From: Euglena gracilis
Taxonomy: Eukaryota > Euglenida > Euglenophyceae > Euglenales
Reading direction: 5' to 3'
DNA length: 64,000 nt
Assembly (NCBI GenBank): GCA_039621445.1
Contig: CP154956.1
Span: 97,840,406 to 97,904,405, forward strand
The notes below the pieces were generated by a model. That model saw only the letters and a program-made list of their open reading frames with translations, was not told the origin of the DNA and ran no database searches. Numbering within the stretch: the stretch's first letter is position 1; every line of letters begins with the position of its first letter. The position numbers and the translations under genes are program-made. Of this stretch, positions 55,942 through 64,000 are shown piece after piece.

Positions 55942-57541
55942 AGAGCACTTCGTATGGTGACAGCCCGCTTGGTCCTTCTTTGTCGTTGAGGCGTTGGACA
56001 GCGGTGGGGAGTGCTTCCACCCACGGAATTCCTTTCTCGTCGTGGGTGTGACGCAGCTGCTTCTGCAGCGGTGCCCCCATCTGCTGTGCTCTGCCGTTGG
56101 CGGGGTGGTGTTGTGCTTGGGAGTAGGCGTGCTGCACTTCTTACAGGGCAGACGGTTCGCCACCATGCTCCTGCGAAGTGAGGCCGCGTGTCCGAGGTGA
56201 TCACGCTTGGGATCCCATGGGGCGACCACCACTTGCGGTACATCGCCTTGGCGACGTTGGCTGCCGTCAGCCCCCTCGTGTGGTGTGGTGTGCCGTGGCC
56301 ACCACCCAGCCGCTGTGTCTGTCGACGCAGCCCGCGACGACATTGAACAGCTTGCCCTCGAACACCACCTCGGGCATCACGAACAGGTCAATGCAAACGC
56401 TGGTCATGATGTAGGGCGGCACCGGTGTCGGTGTCACCTTCAGGTGCAGCGGCTGACGGGGGCGTTCCACTGCTTGGCAGTAGCTGCAGATTTTCTGCAT
56501 CCTCTCGGCCAGCTTCTTTGCCTCCTCCTCGTCGGCGAATTGGAAGAAACGGTGAGCCTCCTTCATCAGCATCTCGCCTGCCCAATGACCCGTTTGAGCA
56601 TGCTGTGCTCTGAGGACCTTGCCCACCAGGCCCGTTGGCACGCACCAGACCCCATCCTTCAGGAGCCTCTTGTGTTCAACCCGGTAGCCCTTGGGCCACG
56701 GGTCTCCGATCTTGGTGTCGTGCCACACGGTTTGCCATCTGGGGCACTTCTCGTAGTGCGGTCCCCAGTCCATGGTGTAGATGTCGATGTCCTCCTCGGC
56801 GTCTGCAGGGTCGGTGATGCGATGATCAGGGGCAGATGTGGTTGGGGAGGATGTTGGGATGTCGGGTGATGATGAGGATGGTGAGGGTGCTGGGATGCTG
56901 GAAGACGGAGGTTGCGGCTGCACGATAGAGTTTTCGGGATGTTGCTGGGGTGATGAGGTTGTTGTGTCGGCGGTTGATGTTGTGGCAACCTTTTCCTTAG
57001 GTGTTCCTGCTGTGGGTTCTGTGATTTCCACCACGTCCTCGTCGTCCTCCACTGAGTCCTTGGCTGATTTGCTGCTGGTCTGTGGGACTGCTGGCTTTTC
57101 GTTTTTCTTTGGCATACTGCTGGCTTCTCTGGTGGGTCTGGTTGGTCTTGCTGTGTCTTGCTGTGCTGGGTATGGCGTCTCCATGTCGTGGACCCCTTGG
57201 CTGTTGGTGCTGGCTGGTTCTTTTTCATTTGTGCTCGGGTGGTCACTGCAACTTCGGCGTTCTCGGTTGTTTTGTGCTTGAGTCGTATGATGCATACTTG
57301 CTTTTCTTCGGTGCCTGTGTCGATTGGGTGAGTGGCCTTTGGACACGATCTCTTCTCTTCCTTCTCCTTCCGGATTTGCTTTTGCATTTCTTTCGTGTCC
57401 TGATCGGTGCCATGCCAGGTGATTTCCTTGAAGCCTTGGCTGGCGGGATATGCCCATCTTGAGAGCGCATCTCCGATGGTGTTTGTTTGGCCTGGCACGT
57501 GGATGACTTCCAGCCGGAAGTTGTTGAGATTTGCATGCCAC
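55942..57541 (-). pseudogene. Family D integrase zinc domain and core
   Basis: The open frame 57541-56267 holds a Thr/Pro/Ser-rich linker, then HAQTGHWAGEML, CSYCQAVERPRQ (H..H..C-x2-C) and SVCIDLFVMP (first catalytic D). It continues in other frames: IPSVITSDTRPHFAG (second D, about 56200) and HHPANGRAEQMG (catalytic E, about 56100). Frameshifts near 56270 and 56150 break it. Together with the chromodomain this is a complete but dead integrase. Confidence 0.75.
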
Positions 57542-58085
57542 CTTGGTCGGCGGCCTTGTGGGCCGACTCCTGTGACATGCTCTTGTGGTACCACCCTTGT
57601 AGGCTCTTGTAGTCTGTCAGCACCAGCACCTCGTTGTCCAGAATGCACGGCGCCCACTTGTCCAGGGCGGAGACGATTGCATGTCTCCTTGTCCCTGGTG
57701 TCCCGCTTCTGCCGTTGGCCATCTGTGAGCTTGCGGCTCATGAAGGCCACGGGGATGGAGGCACCTGGCTTGATGTCCGCGAGGGACGGGAGTCCTTCCA
57801 CCAGTGGGAACTGCTGCAGCGCCGCACCCACCGCATAGTCCGATGCATCTGTCCGAAGGACAAACGGCTTGGTTGGGTCCATGTGGTACAGCTCGAGGTC
57901 CGCCACGAGTGCCTGCTTCAGGCGCTCGAATGCCTTCCCTTCCTCCTTGGTCCATGTCACCGGGTGTTTGCTGCCTGTTTTGGCGAGCTCCCGGGGCAGC
58001 TTCAGCTTTTCCTGCAGCGGTGGTGCATATTCGGCGAACGTTCGCACGTATCCGCTGTAATAATTGCTGGGCGTTCACCCCTTGG
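57243..58085 (-). pseudogene. Family D RT thumb and RNase H
   Basis: SNYYSGYVRTFAEYAPPLQE is the RT thumb end typical of Ty3/gypsy. RNase H follows with FVLRTDASDYAVGAALQQF, VAFMSRKL, VSALDKWAPCILDNEV, VLTDYKSLQGW and IGDALSRWAY (end of RNase H), in at least three frames. The RT palm is missing: at about 58085-58140 the sequence switches to the RS-rich tail of family C gag. Confidence 0.75.
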
Positions 58086-58109
58086 AAGTCTTGGTGAAAG
58101 GAATCCCGT

Positions 58110-59784
58110 TCGACCACGGTTGTTGTAACCCGGTTTCCTGGTTGACGATCGCGAAGAAGATCATCCACTTCGCGAACGTGATCGCAATGAATCACGATTT
58201 GTATCACGTTTGTAAGGGGGTCGGGGTGATCGACCACGGGGTGCGCGATCACGTTCGCGGTCGCGGAATGGTGATCAGGACCTTTGTCGATAACCCGAAG
58301 ATTGTGATTGTCCAGATTTGTGTGAACACCAAGAGGAGCGCGAGCTCCGCGAGGATTGTGAACCCCTTGGACTCTGATCTAGCTTTCGCTTACCAGGGTC
58401 GGGGCTGTCACAGGACGTATGCCCTGATTTGTTGCACAAAAAAAAAGTTTTGTCAGAAGATTGGTCAGACGAGCGCGGATAGCACGTTTTTGTGTCTCCC
58501 CTTGGGGAATTTGTATGTTTGCCGTATCCCCGTTGGGATTTTGGAGAAGAAGTTTTTGTAGGGCACTTACTGTATTGCTAGGGAAACAAGCGGTAGGGTG
58601 TGGGTATAAGCCGATTTTATCTGTCCCAAAAGTTGTGAGAGTTTCATTTGTTTGGATACGGAATTCCATCGTTGGTCAAGTGTAAGTTTGCTGTCCGCGA
58701 GTTCCTCGCGGTGAATGTCATTGATAATCGTAGGAATGAAATGGAGGAGAAGCGCGTCGAAATCTTCTTTCATTTGTTTCTCTCCCAGTTCATCAACCTC
58801 AGACGCCAATCCCAACCAGTACACCCAGTCGCACCGAAATTGTTTCCAAATTGTGGGATCTCCGTCCCATTGTGGCTTGACCTTGTTAGCAATTGTAATG
58901 GTACCTTTCAACTTGCGTTGCGGGCCGCGATTTCCATCGTAGTTGTTGGTGTAGGGTTGTTGTGGTGGCATGCGCGAATGCGCATCCAGGATGGTACTCA
59001 TGCTACCGTAGGTACCATGGGTGTGTGGTACATCACTGTTGTGCGAATTATGTGGTTGTGTTTCGTGATTCCGCGATTCGGATTGTAAGGGGTCACGATT
59101 CCGCGATTCGGGGTGTGGTAACGTACCGGGGGGTACAAATCTGGTTGTTCTCCCACAAATAGGGGAACCGTGGTAAATTACGCGTTTTGTATTCGCGATC
59201 CATGGCCAATACCCGGGTAGAGGTATAGCTCATACCACGAATCAGTCCCAATTCACGGATTTCTTGTTGTAAAACCGGAGGATGCGCGGTTTTTGTGGTA
59301 AAAACCGGTTCCTCATCCGAAGATTCACCCTTATGGGGGGAATATTAAGTAGTGGTATAGACGGGCGATTGTAATCGCGATTGTAGGCATGTTCATGATC
59401 ATGTGCATCCGTGGACTCTTGTAGGGCATGCGCATCCGAAGATGCTTGTAGGGGTACACATTCTGCGCTTTCGGAAGAATTGGCATTCAACGAACCGCGA
59501 ATTTGACGCACAAAGTCGCGAGTTGGATGTCGGGCATCCGAAGATGGTTCGGTTGATGCGCGAACAGCGCGTTGTGAGCTGGAAGTCGCATTTTGACCAC
59601 CAAAAACAGTGTTTTCATTGGAAAAGTGCGGAGGGTTGCGGGATTTTGCATGAATTTCATGCAAACTCAACGCAAAATCTGGGATACTTTGTTCCAGTGA
59701 ACCAACCACTTGGAAAAGGTCCGAAATTAGTTCAACGTCATACTGCAAACGCTTAATACGTTTTGCTGTAGGAGGGCAATTCAG
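58110..59784 (-). pseudogene. Family C-type Gag, minus-strand copy
   Basis: From 59784: middle of Gag (KRIKRLQYDVELI, VRQIRGSLNANSSESA), then open frame 59001-58567 with ITIANKVKPQWDGDP, VDELGEKQMKEDFDALL and LSQLLGQIKSA (capsid), then a degraded zinc knuckle CNKSGHTSCDSPDPG near 58420, then an Arg/Asp/Ser-rich tail RDRERDRAPRGRSPRP and SLRSRSRSG near 58150-58250. It parallels 38.1-39.9 kb of the plus-strand element, with an internal capsid deletion. The N-terminal part of Gag is absent; the LTR at 59785 abuts it. Confidence 0.65.
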
Positions 59785-60239
59785 TGTACGTCCAACCCTT
59801 TTCCTCGCATTCGGCCTTCGGTGCGCAAGGTGAAAAGTTGGAGAAACAAAAGGGAAAATAAAATAATATAAAAGTTGAAGGCCCTTTCCCCCAATTAGGA
59901 GGCAGACCACAAAGCAGGTGGAGAAAGCCCTATGGGCTACACAAAGAAATGCCAAGTGATTTGGCTGTCCGTTTCGGACTTCAAATGAAAACAAATCAAA
60001 CTTGAAAATCAAGTCTTGAATGCAATACCAAAATGGAATAAAATGAGAATACCACCTGTGGAGAGGAGAACCAGAAAAAGGTTTTGCTCTATAGAGCTAG
60101 GTATTCCTAATTCAGGCTGTTTGGCCATCTTTAGGAATACCACCTAGCATAGTACTGTGTATGTGGCTCAGAGCTATATCTGGCCGTAGGCTTATGCCTA
60201 CATACACAGTACCATGGCCTTACGGCTGCCTGGTACACA
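59785..60239 (-). repeat. Family C-type 3' LTR, right duplicated copy
   Basis: 455 bp, TGTGTACC (60239) to TACA (59785) on the minus strand. Preceded by the polypurine run gggaggagga (60240-60250). It abuts gag sequence at 59784. Confidence 0.7.
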
Positions 60240-61190
60240 TCCTCCTCCCAGGGCTATGCCTGATTTCCCTACTGGACCAGGCCAGTCGGAATGCCGGACA
60301 TAGTCCTGGGGACGGGGACCTGTCACAGAGCCGTATGTGGCTTTTGCTTCTCCTGTCACCAGGGGTGTGGGAAGGAAGTTGCAAAATAACGCAATAACGC
60401 GCAAAAGAGGTTAACCGCTTATGCGGTGCCTACTTATTGCGGCAATGGGGTGGAAGTGGAAGAGCCCATTGAAAAATCGGGCTGGAAGGTTTCCATTCCA
60501 GAGAGTTCCATCCACCCAGATTGGGGTGTGTCTATGACACGCGGGGAGTTCGCATTCCATAATCGGAAAAGATTGAAGGGTAGGGTGTGGAAGGAGGGGG
60601 TACCAGGCCAGTCATATCTGACCAGGGAGAAATATCAATTTACCAAACCAACTGCCGGCGACAGCGATGTTTTTCCCAGAGGGGTAAAGGAGAGAGGAGT
60701 GGGGGGCTGGTCAAAAGTCCTTAAACAGAAGTTTTGCTGTCTGGCAGTCTTATGGAGCCTTATGGCCGAATAGTGACAAGTTGGGAACTATTATTACGGT
60801 GTGCGCGCTGTGCGCTGTGCGTCTTCTTACTGGAGGCATATACCGCTGGGGAAGACTTCGCAACGCGGCGCGGACACGATGTTGCCTATGGGGTATCCCC
60901 AGAGGCCTATACATCGATAGACGGGCGATATCCCAAAAGAGAGGGGGACCATATGCTAGTAAAAATACATAATGGCAGATGTGCCTTGGATGGATACCAA
61001 ATACAGGGCCTATAGGCCTGAATGTAAGGTCAGAACAGGATTCATGGACCTGTGGCCTGTAGGCCTGGGATATCTATGGCACAGATGGCCATTTCCTGGG
61101 AGCCGGGGGTCTGATATCCCGAACGTAATCTCCTTCAGGAGTTTCCCTCTCTCTTCACTCTCTCTTCACTCTCTTCACTGCCTTCCACCG
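60240..61190 (-). other. Noncoding 3' region, right copy
   Basis: Counterpart of 46271-47199; no gene. Shares about 600 bp with 62691-63340. Confidence 0.55.
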
Positions 61191-62370
61191 TTTCTGGTGA
61201 AGCGGCAGGTGATGCCGTCCGTTTCGCTATAGTGGTAGTCACAGTGTCTGATTGCGCAGTCGCGCTTCTGTTTGCCGCTGTAGCCGGCTGGGGAGAAGAA
61301 GGAGCGACAGAGGATTGACTCTCCTGATGTCCCTTAAGGACAAAAGGTTCTGCTGTAGCCGATAGGCTTTATCCCAGATAACGCCGACCACGCCCGAAGA
61401 CGGGTGGTGGTGACTCACCAGGAATTCCCCGGGGAACTGGCGTTGCCGGTTGTGGCTGAGCTGTGACTGATGTTGCCGGTTTCGGCTGGGTTGAGGATTC
61501 TGATGGCGGAACCTCAGCAGCCGTCTGCGGCTTTGGACGTTGTGCCTTTGGCACATGTCTTTTCCGTAATCGGAAAGTGTCCCATGGCTTGCGCTCATCT
61601 TCAACCATCCTGTGGTTGAAGCGTAGGAGGGGTAGTGCCATGCCCTGTTCATTGTTTCTGCCGCCTTGGAAAAACGGCAGGAACAATGCTCTATCGAGCG
61701 TATCGCGGAATCGGCGTTTGACATAATCGTCAATGCTTTCCTTTGCGAAACGGGGCCTGCTGGGGACATAGTCCGGGGAATTTCCCTATCGGTATTGAGT
61801 TTATAATATATCTCCGTGATCTGGCAGGTCAAAGCCCTGAACCAGAACTGCTGCAAATACAGCAGGAGTTGACGGTGGTTGCGTCGCCCATTCGAGCTTT
61901 GGTGAACATCCTTCGATTTCTGCAAAGGTGCAGCAGCATGATGCGCTTTGGCGCTGCCTGCGGGATATTGGCCTGTTGGCCTTCCTCGTCCTGGCCTTCG
62001 GCCTGTGGTTGAATACTTCGTACTCCGAATACCCAGAAGTCCACTGCAAACTTTTCGTAGCAGTGGGAACATCGGACGATATACGTCTGGTGGAAGCGGA
62101 GGTCAATATCGACCACTTCAAAGTCATAGGCATATTGCCAGTGGTAAAAGACTTGCAGATTGCTGCAGAACATGTTTTCCGCCAAATTGGCGATATTGTC
62201 AGGTAGTGGGTAGAATTCCCACTGTAGGCCTTCTGGGCCTACATTGCGAATGCAGTCGAATACCTGCCGTAGCAGGTCTTTACCTGTATTGTAGCGGTCT
62301 TCCCGACCACAGTCCAGGTAAGGAAAGCCACAGGAGTTCAGGAACCTGCCGAAATTTTGGGTGGGGTATC
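61191..62370 (-). pseudogene. Unknown gene family, unit 2 (right copy, truncated)
   Basis: Counterpart of 47200-48396. It keeps LRQVFDCIRNVGPEGLQ-type sequence, FYPLPDNIANLAENMF, EKFAVDFWVFGVRS and the downstream Pro/Gln-rich part, and it has the same frameshift near the ATTVNSCC region. It is cut at 62370 just after the WFWAGYPTQNFG-equivalent start by an LTR, so the N-terminal half is missing. Confidence 0.6.
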
Positions 62371-62372
62371 AG

Positions 62373-62690
62373 TGTACGTCTGATTCCCAATTCCCTCTTC
62401 CCAATTCCCAAAAAGCCTTCGCTTTCGCCTCGGCGCACCTACTTGGGAACTGAAAATCAGAGTAACAGAAAAACCCTTTTCCCATTTCCCAAGAAGCAAA
62501 GCACAGAGCAATGCAGGGAGGACGGACTGGATATCCAAGACCGGTCCGGAGAAAAGGAAGGAACAAGAATATAAAAAGAATAATACCACCTGTGGAGAGA
62601 GAAGGGGCACCCATTAGGAAATCCTAATAGGATCTGCTTCCATCCTAGCTTCCTCAACGGAAGGGGACAGAAGCATACGCCTGGTACACA
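62373..62690 (-). repeat. Family C LTR, third copy
   Basis: 318 bp on the minus strand from TGTGTACCAGGCGTATGC to GACGTACA. Closest in the window to the 5' LTR at 35675-35983. It interrupts the unknown gene of the right duplicated block. A polypurine run gggaggggga (62691-62700) precedes it, so it is a 3' LTR rather than a 5' one. Confidence 0.75.
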
Positions 62691-63340
62691 TCCCCCTCCC
62701 AGGGCTATGCCCGATTTCCCCTTTGGACCAGGCATTTTGGTCACAGGGATTTCAGGCACAGACCTGGTCTGTGGGAGGTGCACCCTGGCGCATCCACAGG
62801 GGCCCTTTCCGTCGCACTGGGGTCCACTCAAGGGTGGGGCGGAAAGGAGGGGGACCCAAAAAGAGCCCAAAGAAAAAAGAGCGGGATGATAAGAAAGATA
62901 GTGCCAAAACGCGCAAAATGGTTTCACCTATTTGCGGTGGCTTATGGGTGTATAGTATATTATAGCCCACTGGGGAAAATGGGGTTGGCAGGTTTCCTTG
63001 CCAAGCAATCCCATCCACACAGTTTGGGTGTGCCAAAGGCACTTGGGGTTGGGTCCATGGGCATTACAGGAAAACCCATGGGGAGGGTGTGGAAGGAGGG
63101 GGCCTCTGACCAGTCAAACCTGGGCAGGGCGCTTGGCCAGTCAAACCTGACCACGCAAAAGGAAATCCTACTCTACAAAACCAACTGCCGGCGACAGCAT
63201 TTGCCCCGGGGGGAAAGTAGAGAGGAGTGGGGGGTTGGCTTAGGCCAGAAAAGGTGTGCTGTCTGGCAGCCTTATGGCCTCAAACGGCCGAAAGGAAAGA
63301 GGGAAGGAAGGAAAAGAGTCCGTCGGCCCTGTGCGCTGTG
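62691..63340 (-). other. 3' internal region of a third family C-type element
   Basis: Noncoding. Similar to 46271-46850 and 60240-60820, including the polypurine tract and a caactgccggcgacagc block (plus strand). Similarity fades near 63340. Confidence 0.6.
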
Positions 63341-63559
63341 TGTCGCACGCCCGCGAGACGGGACAGGGGAGAGGGGTGTGCGTGCATGCGCACGGAATCC
63401 TGCGTGTGGCAGCATCCCGGTGGGAACTTACCAGCGGCGAGTACCGCAAAGGTTCTTCGAAGGGGTGTTCGGGCAAATACCCGAACAGGGTGTCAGGCAA
63501 ATACCTCACGAGGGTTCTGAAAGACGCCGCATTGGCGCTTACAGCCACCTCACCTGCCT

Positions 63560-63990
63560 TTATCGGCTGGGCGTTCGCGCACCTCACGCCAGTAGTCGTG
63601 CTGAGGGTCCCCTAATGAGTCCTCAACCAACTCCAGTTGGCGTGGGGAACGCTGCGGAGCTGATTCGCTCCGGATGGTGTTGTGCTCCGGATCGTTGACA
63701 TCAAAGGATGTGGTCTCCCAGTCCTTGATCCAACTGTCCGGCAGCTTCTCTCCCTGGTACGGTCAGCATGATGCTGAAGGTACCGTTGGAGCTGCTCCCA
63801 GAAAATCCTGGGTAGCATCACCGGCCAGATGATGCACTTCATCCGGGGGTGATTCGCAGACACCTGCGGGGGCATCCCCGGGGTCTACTGGAAGTTGATG
63901 TCATACATCCACTTCGCTGTCCGAGCTCTTGCAGTATGGGGCCGTAATACAGCCGCCAACCAACCTCTGAAGTCCACCAAATTGTGTTCT
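63560..63990 (-). pseudogene. Unidentified coding-like scrap at the right edge
   Basis: On the minus strand, frames read LVDFRGWLAAVLRPH, TAKWMYDINFQ, a stop, CIIWPVMLPRIFWEQLQRYL, and after a frame change KLPDSWIKDWETTSFDV and QLELVEDSLGDPQHDYW. The composition looks protein-coding, but I recognise no family. It lies upstream of the third family C-type 3' end, so it might be internal coding sequence of that element. Cut by the window edge. Confidence 0.35.
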
Positions 63991-64000
63991 TCAGCAGGCC

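Larger units (their letters stand above)
59007..62370 (-). repeat. 3.36-kb duplicated block, right copy
   Basis: Second copy of 45036-48396. Beyond its low end the gag continues naturally (59001 down), whereas the left copy is cut there. Beyond its high end it is cut by an LTR (62371), whereas the left copy continues naturally into the unknown gene. Confidence 0.9.

Overview
The window is eukaryotic, transposon-dominated DNA. I see no bacterial operon, no complete rRNA or tRNA gene, no CRISPR array and no convincing host housekeeping gene. Gag-like proteins carry Gly-Lys (GKGKGK) tracts, several LTR families encode a Dam-like adenine-methyltransferase fold, one also encodes a C5-cytosine methyltransferase, and the non-LTR elements carry 2A-like motifs. 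Together these suggest a protist alga, most plausibly a dinoflagellate. This is inference: no diagnostic host gene or spliced leader was found.

Layout. (1) 1-7431, minus: family A LTR retrotransposon copy 1 (gag with three 26-residue repeats, coiled coil, capsid, Dam-like domain, C5-MTase, protease, start of RT), cut by the left edge. (2) 7432-7700: short GC-rich unidentified segment. (3) About 9163-24329, minus: family A copy 2. Its RT is fused in frame at about 9163 to the gag/protease/Dam part of a family B-like element (9163-7640), and it is split by a full-length family B element on the plus strand (14381-21430, identical 191-bp LTRs, GTTTC target duplication, one 1,979-residue Gag-Pol-chromodomain ORF). 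(4) 24330-28440, minus: non-LTR element N1 with two 2A-like motifs, truncated at its 3' end by family A copy 2. (5) 29109-29680, minus: orphan restriction-like endonuclease domain (N3). (6) About 29745-34440, plus: non-LTR element N2 with 5' tandem repeats, a broken 2A motif, zinc fingers, RT and endonuclease. (7) 34611-34718: decamer minisatellite; 34728-35668: decayed DIRS-like RT/RNase H.

(8) 35675-44720, plus: family C LTR element (5' LTR, initiator-tRNA-like primer site, coiled-coil gag, zinc knuckle/RS tail, protease, Dam-like, RT, RNase H, integrase), decayed and cut by a family A scrap (44720-45035). (9) 45036-62370: a 3.36-kb block occurs twice in direct orientation (45036-48396 and 59007-62370). 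Reading the minus strand, each block holds part of an unknown gene family, a noncoding stretch, a polypurine tract, a family C-type LTR and family C gag. Between the blocks lie two tandem paralogous units of the unknown family, a proline-rich ORF, a G-run-rich region, and a decayed chromodomain Ty3/gypsy pol (family D) fused to family C gag. (10) 62373-63340: third family C-type 3' end, then a weakly supported coding scrap to the right edge.

Most elements are dead through frameshifts, stops and truncation. The family B copy is the exception and looks recently inserted. The least explained items are the tandem unknown gene family at 47.2-50.4 kb, the Dam-like plus C5-MTase cargo of family A, the double 2A of N1 and the in-frame A/B chimera.
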